A DNA stretch of 64,000 nt from Phyllobacterium chamaecytisi (GCF_020164455.1 NZ_JAIQWW010000015.1:62001-126000), one strand, 5' to 3'. Shown: positions 1-9,520, counted from the stretch's first letter. A program made the numbers and translations. Notes: generated by a model not told the origin, from the letters alone.

Positions 1-456
1 GACGGCAAAGCATGCGAGGTCGCCGAGCAGATAGGCAGCCTGTGTAAAATTGGACGAACCTGGAGCCAGCGGAGAGGCCACTGTCGACATCGTCCCCGAC
101 GCGTCGCGGGCGGACGAGTAGACGAGCGTTGCACCGGCAAAGATGCGGGGCAGAAAGAAAGCCGATACGGCGGAGAACAGGATATAGACAGCGAACCAGA
201 AGCCGGGGCCCGGATACGCAATGCTGGCCAAGGCGGCCTGTGTTTCTATGGGGCGTAGCAAGGCGGTCGCGACAAAGAAAAGCACCAGAAGATGGCTGGG
301 TTGGATGCTACCACCACCAAGCGAGGGCAGCTGGAGCGCCGCCGCTGCTCCAAAGAGCGTCGACAAACAAAGTGTCCCGATTGCAAAGCGTGCTCCGTAG
401 ACCACACTAAGTGCGCCAAGCAGGAGGACGAAGTAGCCGATCGGTTCTATCGTCAT
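1..456 (-). CDS. O-antigen ligase/Wzy-like polysaccharide membrane protein (N-terminal part, cut by window edge)
   Basis: The first 152 residues (starting MTIEPIGYFV) are visible and the reading frame continues past base 1. Hydrophobic stretches at about residues 7-27, 47-62 and 85-105 show an integral inner-membrane protein. An in-frame TGA lies two codons before the ATG, fixing the start. It follows the ExoF-like gene by 135 bp on the same strand, so it is the last visible gene of the exoY-to-export operon. Polymerase or ligase proteins (ExoQ/Wzy) that join repeat units in the periplasm are expected in this place. The family call is an inference from topology and context, because the periplasmic loop that defines the family lies outside the window. 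Confidence 0.6.
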   Translation of the reverse strand, partial: MTIEPIGYFVLLLGALSVVYGARFAIGTLCLSTLFGAAAALQLPSLGGGSIQPSHLLVLFFVATALLRPIETQAALASIAYPGPGFWFAVYILFSAVSAFFLPRIFAGATLVYSSARDASGTMSTVASPLAPGSSNFTQAAYLLGDLACFAV

Positions 457-591
457 GCTTCAGCTTCCGATCTGGACAGTGATTGCATGGCCTGCATTTG
501 CAATGCACGCGGTGGCGTTTCCAGCCGTCTTTCCCGGATCTGCCGGAAAGAAAGAGGGCAGGCCGGGCCACCGGCCCCGATGACATCTTCC

Positions 592-2058
592 TCAATCACG
601 GATGCCTCCACTTTCGATCTTGCTTGAGACATCGAAGCGGGAAACCGACGGACCGCTTGGCGCGACCTCGGAAAGCAAGGCAGCCGATGCCTGCGGTGGA
701 AGCAGAGAGGACGCTTGAGCGTCCGCGTCGACACCGATCTCGACGAGGTCGTGCGGCAGCAGGGTGGTCGTCTCATCCGCTTCGATCGTATGATAGGTTC
801 CATCATCGCTGCGACGCACGATCTTGAAGGTTTTCTGTGTACTTCCGAGGCTCGTCGTCTCCGTCCCAATCCGGGCGACTTGAGCACTATACCCCGCCTG
901 CTCGCCCAGCAGCTGCGCTACCTGGATGTCGATTGCCGCCTTGCTGATATCAAGATCAACCGTATTGAGCAGCTGTTGGTTTTCTGCGTTCTGCTTGTTG
1001 ATGATCCCTGTCTTTTCGCGCTCACTGTCGCTCAGCGCCTGACGGGCCTTGGTCAGGGCAATTTCCAGATCGAGCATGCTGCCTTGGGCATCCGCCAATG
1101 CGCGATCGAGTGAAAATTGGCGTGCGTTGTTCGACAGACCTTTGCTCGCGAGGCCGTTGACAGCATCCAGTTCCTCCTGCGCAAGGGCGATCTGTCGTTT
1201 TTGAGAGATGATCTTGGCTTCGAGTGACTGGATTTCCTGACTGTACAGACGGCTGAGATCATTCGCCGCCGCGATCTGGCTGTCGGACTCGACGCGTCGC
1301 AGCCGCATCAGGTTGGACTCCTCCGTCTTCAGTTTCTCGACATCCGGCGTTCCCACGAGTTCGCCAGGAATAGCGAAGCTGGGTTCGCCGGCGATCTCGG
1401 CGCGCAAACGGGCCTGCCGCATTAGAAGATCACGCCGGCTGAGGATGGCGGTGCGATAGGCCCCGGCAGCCTGGATCCGATCGCGCTCGAAGACGGCATT
1501 CCCCTCACGCGCCCGCAAAAAGCCGCCCGCGATGCTCACCGCCTTCATTACGGTCATGTTCGTCACAAAAGGATAGCGCCCCGGGGTCTGCACGGTTCCT
1601 GTCACGAAGATTGGCGCGTGCTCGGCGATCTCGACGGCAATGAAGGGTTTTCCCGGCAACTCGGCCTTCTCGGCCAGCGCGCTCGCGATAGTGTCGGCGA
1701 GTTGCTCTGTCGTCTTCCCATTCGCCTTTATCTGACCCGCGATCGGGATCGATAGATTGCCCATATCGTCGACGGCATATATTCCCTCAAGCGCGTCCCA
1801 ACTGGCGTATCGGGTATCCGACGATCGCCACTCGACGATGCGTAACTTTATCTTGTCTTCTGCCACCAGCGTATACGTGTCGGCACTGGCCGCGCTCCAG
1901 TTGCTCATGCACGAGAAGACAAGCAAGAGAAGGCCGGCAAATACGAGGCGCTCGGGCAAAATCCGAATTTTCGAGTATGACAGACGCAGCAGTCTGCCGG
2001 TGTGTCCTGTAGGGGGACTTGACCGCCTGTTGAGCACTGGCAAGGACATGCATTGCAT
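592..2058 (-). CDS. Polysaccharide export protein, ExoF-like (Poly_export + SLBB + coiled coil)
   Basis: This 488-residue protein has an N-terminal hydrophobic signal/anchor at about residues 38-56, then a Wza-type export domain starting near YTLVAEDKIKLRIVEW. An SLBB segment follows (APIFVTGTVQTPGRYPF, about 150-165), then a long charged coiled coil (about 240-390). That order is the ExoF/Wza-like layout of rhizobial succinoglycan loci, in which the protein bridges periplasm and outer membrane during polymer export. A paralogue with the same layout sits at 43717. Start: ATG at 2058 with GGAGG 11 bases upstream; an ATG three codons later is possible. It begins 8 bases after the stop of the upstream glycosyltransferase, so the two are co-transcribed. 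Confidence 0.85.
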   Translation of the reverse strand: MQCMSLPVLNRRSSPPTGHTGRLLRLSYSKIRILPERLVFAGLLLLVFSCMSNWSAASADTYTLVAEDKIKLRIVEWRSSDTRYASWDALEGIYAVDDMGNLSIPIAGQIKANGKTTEQLADTIASALAEKAELPGKPFIAVEIAEHAPIFVTGTVQTPGRYPFVTNMTVMKAVSIAGGFLRAREGNAVFERDRIQAAGAYRTAILSRRDLLMRQARLRAEIAGEPSFAIPGELVGTPDVEKLKTEESNLMRLRRVESDSQIAAANDLSRLYSQEIQSLEAKIISQKRQIALAQEELDAVNGLASKGLSNNARQFSLDRALADAQGSMLDLEIALTKARQALSDSEREKTGIINKQNAENQQLLNTVDLDISKAAIDIQVAQLLGEQAGYSAQVARIGTETTSLGSTQKTFKIVRRSDDGTYHTIEADETTTLLPHDLVEIGVDADAQASSLLPPQASAALLSEVAPSGPSVSRFDVSSKIESGGIRD

Positions 2059-2066
2059 GACGTCTG

Positions 2067-2999
2067 CTACCTCCGTTTCGTTGCGATGGATGGTGAAGAC
2101 ATCTCACGATTAGAAGAAATGCCGAATTCGAGGATGCGCAAGGGAGACGCACGACCTATGAGAAGATCTGCCAGGGCAAGCATGTTACCGCCCAAACGCC
2201 CCCGCCGATCGACAGAACGGTCGCCAAGCAGCGCGCCGCGAGCGTTTGCCAGAATGTTGCGGCCAATTTGTGCGATCGCGCGCGCCTTCGACATCGTGCC
2301 CTTCCTGATCAGGTGGGCAGGATTGGCTATCTGCGAATAGCCGAGCCGTAGACCGGGCTGACGCGCGGATTTGACACCCAGATGAACACCGCGAGCGCCC
2401 GCAACGCGGACCGATCTGCCGTAGCGGGCGATGGATCTGCTGAAATCGACATCCTCGAGCCAGCCATAGAGCGGGAGCTGCTCATCAAAGGTAAGGCCAT
2501 GCTCGATAACGGCCGACAGGCGGACCACCATGTTGCACCCGTAGGCGTTATAGACATCCGTCACCAACACAGCCCGCTCGCCAGCCGTCTCGATGATTTC
2601 AAGGGCCTCGGACATGGTAAGGCCACCGCCAAGGATGCCGTCGGCCAGGACCTCGCCAGTTGCGATGGTCACGTCCGGTTCGTGAGCGAAGACCGCTTCC
2701 ATACGTGATATGAAGTTCGGGGCCGGAATGAAGTCGTCGTCCAGAAAGATCAGAATATCCGTATCGGGGACGGCCGCCCGGAGAATCCTGTTGCGTTGGC
2801 AGGTCAACCCGCGGGAGCCGACAATAAGCTCCACGTCGAGGCGATTATCGAGCTCGGCTGCATCGTCGATGTCTGGTACGCAGACGATGATCCGCGCTGG
2901 GCGGTTTCGCAGGCCGGCAAGATAGTCGATCGTCGCCAGCAGTGTTGCAGGGCGGCCTGCTGAAGCGATGCCCACGGAAATTCTTAATTGCCGGGTCAT
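2067..2999 (-). CDS. Family 2 glycosyltransferase (exopolysaccharide assembly)
   Basis: A 310-residue GT-A fold glycosyltransferase beginning MTRQLRISVGIASAGRP, with the acidic metal/nucleotide-binding motif LIFLDDDFIPAP near residue 95 and a later acidic stretch GWLEDVDFS of the type that holds the catalytic base. No transmembrane segment is evident, so it should act on lipid-linked intermediates at the cytoplasmic face. The ATG at 2999 overlaps the TGA of the ExoP-like gene (ATGA), which indicates translational coupling; a longer reading with a start at 3113 has no family similarity in its first 38 residues. Sugar specificity cannot be read from the sequence. Confidence 0.85.
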   Translation of the reverse strand: MTRQLRISVGIASAGRPATLLATIDYLAGLRNRPARIIVCVPDIDDAAELDNRLDVELIVGSRGLTCQRNRILRAAVPDTDILIFLDDDFIPAPNFISRMEAVFAHEPDVTIATGEVLADGILGGGLTMSEALEIIETAGERAVLVTDVYNAYGCNMVVRLSAVIEHGLTFDEQLPLYGWLEDVDFSRSIARYGRSVRVAGARGVHLGVKSARQPGLRLGYSQIANPAHLIRKGTMSKARAIAQIGRNILANARGALLGDRSVDRRGRLGGNMLALADLLIGRASPLRILEFGISSNREMSSPSIATKRR

Positions 3000-4747
3000 G
3001 ACTGCATTCCCGGCGGCGCTTTGTTGATGATCGCGCCGAGAACCTCCGCGCCGACATTTCGTATACCGTCTATCACTCGCACGGCATCGTCGATCGAGGT
3101 GCGTCCATGCCACGTGATTACCAGGACTCCGTCCAGCTCTGGCGCTATCGCATTGGCATCCGGGGATGTGGAGACGGCGGAAATGTCGACGAATATGGCG
3201 TCAAATTCCTTTTTCAGATCGTTGAAGTTCAATTGGGTGCGACCGGAGCTCAAACGAATGGCCGGCGTTATCCCGCGCATCTTGCCAAGGGGAAGAAATT
3301 TCAACGTCGGGGTGAGGGGCAATGCAGCGGTCTGGATCAGGTCGGCATTATCGAGAACGTCGATAAGGCCTGCCGAGCAATGCGGCGCGATCGAACCGCT
3401 GAGGGAAGATTTTTCCGCCGCCGCATCGATCAGGAGTGTGCGAGATCCCGACTCGGCTGACTGGACCGCAAGCTCGCAAGCTATAGTCGACGCTCCGCTC
3501 CCCGGATTAACGGCAACGATCCCGATGACGACCTTTCGCCTCCGCCGAAGTCCTGCGATCGTTGCGCCCAATTCCGCCATACCAGGTATGATCGGATAAG
3601 TGGCCGTGCTGCCGCTGCGGGCTTCAGCGGCCACGAAGTATCCAGCGTGGCCATGGCGAGTCTTTTCCGATCTCGCCAATAATGTAACGAAGGGCAGTTC
3701 AGCCGCCTCCGCGAGTCGTTGGCCGCGGACGATCCGGCGGTCACCGGCGTGCCGAATCATGGCCAGCATCAGGCCGGCGCCCGCTCCTACCGCTGTAGCG
3801 AAGGCAACGATGAGCCCGCTGCGCGGCCTTGCCTTGGAAAGCGGCAACGTGGCTTGCGAGACAATCGTGGCATCGGAAACAGGGAAGGATATACGCTGCT
3901 TGGCCTCAGTAAACTGATTAAGAGTATTCTCGTATAAAGTGCGGCGCGCATCCGCCGCACTTTGCAATTCCGCGAGTTTGAACTGATCGCGCGGATTACT
4001 TTTGAACGTGGCCAAAGCATTGGCAGCTTCGGTTAGTCCGCGCTGTTGCTCGATAACAAATTTTTCCAGCCACGCGCTGTATTGCCGCGCGGCTTCGGCC
4101 TTCATCAGTATGTTTTTCCGGATGTATTCCTCGGCGACCGTATCGGCAATTTCGACCGCTTTCTTGGGGCTGGATGCATCGGCCGACACCTCGATGATCG
4201 TCGAGCGTCCAATCCGGCGCAGTGCCACCATGTTTCGCAACCTGGCGGTAACCCGATCTGACCGCTGCGTCTCTTTGGCCAGCGATGCTGGCTGCGCCGC
4301 AGCTACCGGATCGTCTGTTTCCGCATCCTTTTGCAAATTTCCCGTCAGCCAACCTTTTGCAGTGTCCTGCAGCGAAGGCGCCTTGTCGGCAAATGCAGGA
4401 TCATTGGCAAGGTCAAGCGCCTTCGCCGTTTGACCGAGTACATCGCTGGATTTGGCAATTTCCAGCTGTGCCTCAAGGAATGCATCCGCCTCGACGGCCC
4501 GTTGCGCGTCAGAACCGTTCACTTGGGGAAAGACCAAAAGTTGGGTGCTGGCAACGAATGTCGGCTGGGCGGTGAGGACATAGGCCGCGGCCACGCCGAG
4601 GAAGGCACTGGTCGTAACGATGATCCACGCCCAGCGCATCCTTAGAAAAAAGACCATGTCCCGCATGGTCAGCGGTGAACTCCCACCCGTGGTTGGGGTG
4701 GGCAGGGGTATTGAGGAAACACCGCTAAAGATGCGACTGGAGGTCAT
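2996..4747 (-). CDS. ExoP/Wzc-like chain-length protein with degenerate P-loop
   Basis: A 583-residue inner-membrane protein with a Wzz-type N-terminal segment, a first membrane helix at about 38-59, a periplasmic coiled-coil region, a second helix at about 308-332 and a cytoplasmic BY-kinase-like domain. In family members the P-loop reads GxxxxGK[ST]. Here the region near residue 415 reads AVNPGSGASTIA, so the ATP-binding lysine is missing. The Walker A' region (LLIDAAAEKSS) and Walker B (FDAIFVDISAV) are also weak, and there is no C-terminal tyrosine cluster. It probably still controls chain length or scaffolds export, without kinase activity. It lies between exoY and the GT2 gene. An intact paralogue is at 41540. 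Confidence 0.85.
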   Translation of the reverse strand: MTSSRIFSGVSSIPLPTPTTGGSSPLTMRDMVFFLRMRWAWIIVTTSAFLGVAAAYVLTAQPTFVASTQLLVFPQVNGSDAQRAVEADAFLEAQLEIAKSSDVLGQTAKALDLANDPAFADKAPSLQDTAKGWLTGNLQKDAETDDPVAAAQPASLAKETQRSDRVTARLRNMVALRRIGRSTIIEVSADASSPKKAVEIADTVAEEYIRKNILMKAEAARQYSAWLEKFVIEQQRGLTEAANALATFKSNPRDQFKLAELQSAADARRTLYENTLNQFTEAKQRISFPVSDATIVSQATLPLSKARPRSGLIVAFATAVGAGAGLMLAMIRHAGDRRIVRGQRLAEAAELPFVTLLARSEKTRHGHAGYFVAAEARSGSTATYPIIPGMAELGATIAGLRRRRKVVIGIVAVNPGSGASTIACELAVQSAESGSRTLLIDAAAEKSSLSGSIAPHCSAGLIDVLDNADLIQTAALPLTPTLKFLPLGKMRGITPAIRLSSGRTQLNFNDLKKEFDAIFVDISAVSTSPDANAIAPELDGVLVITWHGRTSIDDAVRVIDGIRNVGAEVLGAIINKAPPGMQS

Positions 4748-4864
4748 TTAGTCTCAATCCAAAATGGCACGATCACGGTATAGCCAGGGGCTAGTCGCAG
4801 GTTAAACATGTAGAGGAATGTCTTTCGATTTCTGGACAAGGACGGCAGTGCTCCCCGAATCCGT

Positions 4865-5575
4865 CTAGTAGGACCCGCGCCTTAAAAACAGGACCGGAAT
4901 GGTCTTCGCCATGATGAGAAAATCCCGACTGAGCGACCAATTGTCGAGGTAGTGAACGTCGAGAGAAACCCGATGCTGGTAGCTGACATCGTTGCGCCCA
5001 CTGGTTTGCCAGTGACCGGTCAGTCCGGGTCTCCCCTCCATGTAGGCCGAGATATGCTCGCCGTAGCGGGGCAGCTCCTCGAGCGTGATCGGCCGTGGTC
5101 CCACCAGACTCATATCGCCGCGCACGACGTTGAGCAGTTGCGGAAGCTCGTCGATACTCGATTTTCGAAGAATCTCGCCGACGGCCGTGACCCTGGGATC
5201 GTTCTTGAGCTTGCGCGTTGCCTCCCATTCAGTTCTTGCCGCCCGATCGGTTTGCAGCAAGTGCGCAAGCTGGTCACTCGCATCAGTCTTCATGGTACGA
5301 AACTTGAGACATCCAAACGCAGCGCCACCAAAGCCGATCCGGGTATGGGAATAAAAGACCGGGCCTTTGTCACCAAGCTTCACGATTATTGCGACTATCA
5401 GGAAAAGCGGGGAGAGGAGCGCCAAAGCGGCGATCGCTATCAAAAGGTCTACCGTTCGCTTTGACCATCTGCCGATCGCGTGAGGTCGGGCAACGTGGAG
5501 ATCACCGCCTTGCTCGGGCTTCTGGACGCCCGACCAGGATTCGCCAACTTCAATGCCCTGTGCATCCCATGTCAT
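4865..5575 (-). CDS. exoY: ExoY-like undecaprenyl-phosphate hexose-1-phosphate transferase (priming enzyme)
   Basis: Transfers a hexose-1-phosphate (galactose in the ExoY family) from UDP-sugar to undecaprenyl phosphate, the first step of repeat-unit assembly at the inner membrane. The 236-residue protein has the single hydrophobic hairpin near residues 40-64 and the bacterial sugar transferase core: CLKFRTMKTDA, a SIDELPQLLNVVRGDMSLVG block, and RPGLTGHWQTSGRNDVSYQ followed by LDVHYLDNWS. The start at 5575 has TAGGAGA eight bases upstream; a more distal ATG at 5626 has no such site. It heads the minus-strand operon of locus I, 117 bp upstream of the ExoP-like gene. Confidence 0.92.
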   Translation of the reverse strand: MTWDAQGIEVGESWSGVQKPEQGGDLHVARPHAIGRWSKRTVDLLIAIAALALLSPLFLIVAIIVKLGDKGPVFYSHTRIGFGGAAFGCLKFRTMKTDASDQLAHLLQTDRAARTEWEATRKLKNDPRVTAVGEILRKSSIDELPQLLNVVRGDMSLVGPRPITLEELPRYGEHISAYMEGRPGLTGHWQTSGRNDVSYQHRVSLDVHYLDNWSLSRDFLIMAKTIPVLFLRRGSY

Positions 5576-6024
5576 CGGTCGTCTCCTACAATTTCCGGTT
5601 ACCAGTGAAACTTTGGTGCACTGCAACCGGATTGTCTGTGACCGAGGTCATAATCGTGAACAAATTCTTTATGGTAATAAGACGACGCAGGGGAATCCTG
5701 CGACGGCAAGCTCCGATGACTAAATCTAAGTGACTAACAGTATAAATAAAAAAGTCTATCGAGAGTTACTTTACACGTATAAATTCGCTGCTTTTAACTA
5801 AGCATTGTAGGATTTTTGTCACGAATGGTTCATATGTGAGCACATTACTATACAATTGTTAGGCAATCTGCAATAAATTATATCGTCTCCAATAATATAT
5901 TCGATACTCTCTATTCATGTATACCTTACTCGACATGCAATGTTACTTGACACTCAAACTGAGCCATTATAAATGATGCAGTGCAGCATCAACTATAACC
6001 ATCCAGAATTTGGGAGTTATGCGC
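5576..6024. other. AT-rich divergent intergenic region between exoY and the Crp-type regulator
   Basis: About 450 bp without a credible gene. Base composition is much richer in A+T than the flanking coding DNA, with many short A/T runs from 5720 to 5980. It must hold the promoters for both the minus-strand exoY operon and the plus-strand regulator/glycosyltransferase operon. Confidence 0.6.
5947..5973 (+). promoter_or_regulatory. Candidate promoter with embedded TTGA/TCAA palindrome upstream of the Crp-type regulator
   Basis: TTGACA at 5947-5952 and TATAAA at 5968-5973 resemble -35 and -10 boxes with a short 15-base spacer. The -35 box is part of the palindrome TTGACACTCAA (5947-5957). Crp/Fnr family proteins bind palindromes with TTGA/TCAA half sites, usually with a longer spacer, so autoregulation is only a possibility. 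Confidence 0.3.
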
Positions 6025-6756
6025 ATGGACGGGGCTACACACACACACGATTGCAGAGTCGGTATCGCCAAGGCAGCGGTTCCAGAGGGCATCCAGTTAA
6101 GCAACCGTAGTGTACCGGATGATGAATTCCCCCTCTGCCATTCAAACGCTCGAAGCTTCCAGCGCGGTGAGATCATCGCTGGGGCCGGTGTCCTCGTTGA
6201 TATGTTTGCTCGCGTTCAGCGGGGCTTCGTCAGCGCGAGCACGATGCTGCCCGACGGCAGGGAATTTATCGTTGAAATTATTCCCAAAGCGGGGCTCATC
6301 GGCGATCTCGAGGTCCTGCGCCGGCAAATGTTGAATCTCGAATATCGAGCCAGTTCCGATTGCGAACTGCATTTTTTCGAAGGCCGCTTGCTGCGCGAAC
6401 GATATGCCAGCGATCCTCGTTTCCGGGAGAAAGTTGTTTACAGGGCATTGGCTCGTGTTGCGGAGCTCGAGCTGCGGATCATTTCCAACGCAGGGTCGTG
6501 CTTGCAATCCAGGCTGGCCAGCACGCTTTTGCGGCTCTCCACCGTCTATGGGAAAGATACTCCGGACAACCAGGACGAGCTGATCATTTCGCAATACGAC
6601 TTGGCCGCAACTCTTCCGGCTTCCCGCGAAAAGGTCAATCAGTGTCTGCGACGCTGGCGCGAGCGCAAGATAGTCGACGGATCTCAAGGCAAGATTCGCA
6701 TTCTTAACCGCAAAGCACTTGAGGCTTATGCCGATGGCGCGGCATTGGTGAAATGA
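6025..6756 (+). CDS. Crp/Fnr-family transcriptional regulator
   Basis: A 243-residue protein with an N-terminal cyclic-nucleotide-binding-type beta-roll (about 25-130, including GEIIAGAGVLVDMFARVQRG and the distinctive LPDGREFIVEIIPKAGLIGD) and a C-terminal winged helix-turn-helix (ISQYDLAATLPASREKVNQC, about 185-205). There is no Fnr-like N-terminal cysteine cluster, so an oxygen-sensing [4Fe-4S] role is unlikely; the ligand is unknown. The chosen ATG has GGGAG eight bases upstream; an ATG two codons earlier and a TTG are alternatives. Its stop overlaps the start of the next glycosyltransferase gene, so it is the first gene of the plus-strand arm of locus I and may control it. Confidence 0.88.
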   Translation: MDGATHTHDCRVGIAKAAVPEGIQLSNRSVPDDEFPLCHSNARSFQRGEIIAGAGVLVDMFARVQRGFVSASTMLPDGREFIVEIIPKAGLIGDLEVLRRQMLNLEYRASSDCELHFFEGRLLRERYASDPRFREKVVYRALARVAELELRIISNAGSCLQSRLASTLLRLSTVYGKDTPDNQDELIISQYDLAATLPASREKVNQCLRRWRERKIVDGSQGKIRILNRKALEAYADGAALVK

Positions 6757-8153
6757 TGCCGACTTTCCTTCCCAACCCGGATTGTTCTGACCAACTTGGA
6801 TCGGCCTGGTCGACCGTACGATCACTGGTTCCCGGGAGATATGGGAAGTGGCCTGGAAATGCCGCGCTGTATAGCTCAACAATTGCTCGCGTGGTCATCA
6901 TCGATGATTATTCGACGGCCAGAGGCGGCGCGACAGCTCTATCCGTACTGTCGGCTAAACTGTTTCGTGGCCTCGACATCCCGGTGACTTATATTTGCGG
7001 GGACGACGGCGCCAACACAGAACTTGCTGCCCTTGGAGTTTCCATCGTGCCGCTCAACAGCCGCGATCTGATCAACGCCGAGCGCGCGAAGGCTTTTGTC
7101 TCAGGTATTCACAATGTCCTCGCCGTTCGGATGATCGCGACCTGGATCCGTGCAAACGACACACCGAACACAAGCTATCACGTCCATGGCTGGTCCAAGA
7201 TCCTGTCTCCGGCGATATTCAAGGCGCTGGTGCCCGTCGCGAGGCGATGTGTGGTTCACGCGCACGATTTCTTCACCGCTTGTCCCAACGGCGCCTTCTT
7301 TGATTATCAGGCGCAAGAGATTTGTCTTCGGCGTCCGCTCGGGGTGAGCTGCATCGCCACCGCCTGCGACAAGAGAAACTATTCGCACAAATTATGGCGA
7401 GTTGCCCGCGGCTCCAATCTCGTTCGGCTTCTGCGCAATCAGGCCGATTTCGGTAGAATAGTCCTACTGCACGAGAAGATGACGAGCTTCTTCCTTCGTG
7501 CGGGCTATCCGGCTGAACGCCTGACGACGATCCGCAATCCCATCGCACCGCTGTCTACCGAACGCGTTGAGGCAGAAGCCAACGACGAATTCGTCTTCAT
7601 CGGACGATTGGACGAGGAAAAAGGCGTGGAAGACGCCGTGGCTGCCACGCGCAGAGCGGGCGCAAAACTTTGCGTGATCGGGGACGGGCCGCTGATGGAA
7701 CGGGTGGCAATGTCCGGAGATCACGTGCGGACAGTCGGTTGGCAGTCGCAGGCAGAGATGGGCAAGACGATTCGTCAGGCAAGCGCGCTGCTTATGCCCT
7801 CGCGCTATCCCGAGCCGTTCGGTCTTGTCGCTATTGAAGCTGCCGGGAGCGGCGTCCCCGTCATCATGACTCGAGGCGCCTTTCTCGCCGAGGAGATGGA
7901 AGGGGCTGGAATCGCGCTTTCCTGCGACACGACCAACGAGCGCGCCTTTGCCGATACACTGACGACATTTCGCACGATGCCGAAGCACGAGGTTCGCCGG
8001 ATGAGCGAGCGTGCTTTCCGACTGGCGCCAAACCTCGCCTCAACACACGAAGAATGGCGCGATGCCCTTCTTAAAGAATACCACAGCCTGATTTCGACAA
8101 ATGTAATGCCCGGGCCGTCGGACGCGGTGATGAAACAAGGAGCACTCAGTTGA
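6753..8153 (+). CDS. Family 4 glycosyltransferase
   Basis: A 466-residue GT-B glycosyltransferase. The N-terminal half has an acceptor-side Rossmann segment (ARVVIIDDYSTARGGATAL) and HAHDFFTACPNGAFF. The C-terminal half carries the glycosyltransferase group 1 signatures EFVFIGRLDEEKGVEDAV and PSRYPEPFGLVAIEAAGSG, the latter being the EPFGLxxxEA nucleotide-sugar motif. The ATG at 6753 overlaps the regulator stop (ATGATG); another ATG follows directly. The first ~45 residues are weakly conserved in type, so translation might begin later. Donor sugar unknown. Confidence 0.87.
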   Translation: MMPTFLPNPDCSDQLGSAWSTVRSLVPGRYGKWPGNAALYSSTIARVVIIDDYSTARGGATALSVLSAKLFRGLDIPVTYICGDDGANTELAALGVSIVPLNSRDLINAERAKAFVSGIHNVLAVRMIATWIRANDTPNTSYHVHGWSKILSPAIFKALVPVARRCVVHAHDFFTACPNGAFFDYQAQEICLRRPLGVSCIATACDKRNYSHKLWRVARGSNLVRLLRNQADFGRIVLLHEKMTSFFLRAGYPAERLTTIRNPIAPLSTERVEAEANDEFVFIGRLDEEKGVEDAVAATRRAGAKLCVIGDGPLMERVAMSGDHVRTVGWQSQAEMGKTIRQASALLMPSRYPEPFGLVAIEAAGSGVPVIMTRGAFLAEEMEGAGIALSCDTTNERAFADTLTTFRTMPKHEVRRMSERAFRLAPNLASTHEEWRDALLKEYHSLISTNVMPGPSDAVMKQGALS

Positions 8154-9394
8154 CCCTCGAAGCAACAACCTCTCTTCCGGAAGCCGTAGCATTTCTGGCT
8201 GAAGCGCCAGTTATGACGAAACGCCGCGCCATCGAGACCAGCAGCAAAAGCGATACCAAGCAGCTTCGCGTTGCCATCGTGCACTACTGGCTTGTATCGA
8301 TGCGTGGCGGCGAAAAAGTCGTCGAAGAGCTTTGCCGCATGTTTCCGCAGGCTGACATCTTCACCCTTGTCTGCAATCCGGATCGCATCAGCGATTTTCT
8401 CAAGACGCGCAATATCCGCACGTCTTTTTTGCAGAAGATTCCCGGTGCGAAACGGCATTACACGAAGATGCTGCCGCTGATGCCGTTCGCGCTCGAGCAG
8501 TTCGATCTGCAGGAGTACGATCTGGTGCTGTCAAGCGAATCCGGACCTGCCAAAGGCGTCATCACGCGCGCGGACGCCCTTCATATATGCTACTGTCATT
8601 CGCCGATGCGTTACATCTGGGATCAGTTTCACGTGTATCGGCTGGGTCTTCCGTGGCTGGGCCGGGCATTGATGTCGATCACGGCACCGATGCTACGTGC
8701 CTGGGACGTGACAACCGCTTCGCGGGTCGATGTCTTTGTGGCGAACTCCAGCTACGTCGCAAACCGCATCCAACGCTTCTACGATCGGGATTCCGCCGTC
8801 ATTCATCCGCCCGTTGCGACTGATGATTTTGCAGTGGGGAGGGGAAAGGGCGAGTTTTACCTCTATGCGGGGCAGTTGACGGCCTACAAGCGGCCAGATA
8901 TTGCCGTTCGCGCCTGCACCGAGAGCGGCCGGAAATTGATAGTGATTGGAGAGGGAGAGCAGGCGGCATATCTCAAGTCGATTGCCGGACCCACCGTTCA
9001 ATTCCTCGGCCACCAGCCCTTCCCCGTTTTGCGTGATCATCTGTCGCGATGCCGCGCTCTGCTTTTTCCCGGCACCGAGGATTTCGGCATTCTGCCGGTG
9101 GAAGCTATGGCATCGGGGCGGCCAGTTCTGGCTTTCGACGCTGGCGGGGCCCGCGAGACCGTTTCTTCATCCCATGTCGGGCTCCGCTTCGCAGTACAAT
9201 CCAAGGAATCACTTTTGGATGCGATGGTATCGTTCGAGGAGATCGAGGACGATTTCGATCCGCATGCGATCCGCGATCATGCCCTGAAGTTCTCCTCCAT
9301 GGTCTTCCGCGATCGGCTGACCGCCCTCATTGACGAACAGTTGTCCAGGCGTACTGACGCATCCGCGAGATCTTTCCAAGGACGGTCGCATTGA
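8150..9394 (+). CDS. Family 4 glycosyltransferase (WbaZ/mannosyltransferase-like)
   Basis: A 414-residue GT-B enzyme. LRVAIVHYWLVSMRGGEKVV near residue 39 and the middle segment CYCHSPMRYIWDQF are typical of the WbaZ-like group of mannosyl/rhamnosyl transferases. The donor-binding half has FPGTEDFGILPVEAMASGRP. The likely start is the TTG at 8150, which overlaps the previous stop (TTGA) and has AAGGAG seven bases upstream. An ATG at 8213 would still give a complete catalytic fold. It forms a coupled pair with the preceding glycosyltransferase. Confidence 0.87.
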   Translation: MTLEATTSLPEAVAFLAEAPVMTKRRAIETSSKSDTKQLRVAIVHYWLVSMRGGEKVVEELCRMFPQADIFTLVCNPDRISDFLKTRNIRTSFLQKIPGAKRHYTKMLPLMPFALEQFDLQEYDLVLSSESGPAKGVITRADALHICYCHSPMRYIWDQFHVYRLGLPWLGRALMSITAPMLRAWDVTTASRVDVFVANSSYVANRIQRFYDRDSAVIHPPVATDDFAVGRGKGEFYLYAGQLTAYKRPDIAVRACTESGRKLIVIGEGEQAAYLKSIAGPTVQFLGHQPFPVLRDHLSRCRALLFPGTEDFGILPVEAMASGRPVLAFDAGGARETVSSSHVGLRFAVQSKESLLDAMVSFEEIEDDFDPHAIRDHALKFSSMVFRDRLTALIDEQLSRRTDASARSFQGRSH

Positions 9395-9520
9395 TGGGTC
9401 GGGCGGACATCGATGTATTGCGCAGATTGAGGCGCCTCACTGGGAAACGGCGACGGTGCAGCCGTCATTCTTTTCCTGCCCGGTCTAATTCGTCTCAACC
9501 CGTCGACGAGGAATAGAGGC

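Noticed and set aside
6142-6882. 246-codon minus-strand frame opposite the Crp/Fnr-type regulator
   Set aside because: Antisense shadow; the plus-strand product has full cNMP-binding and helix-turn-helix signatures.
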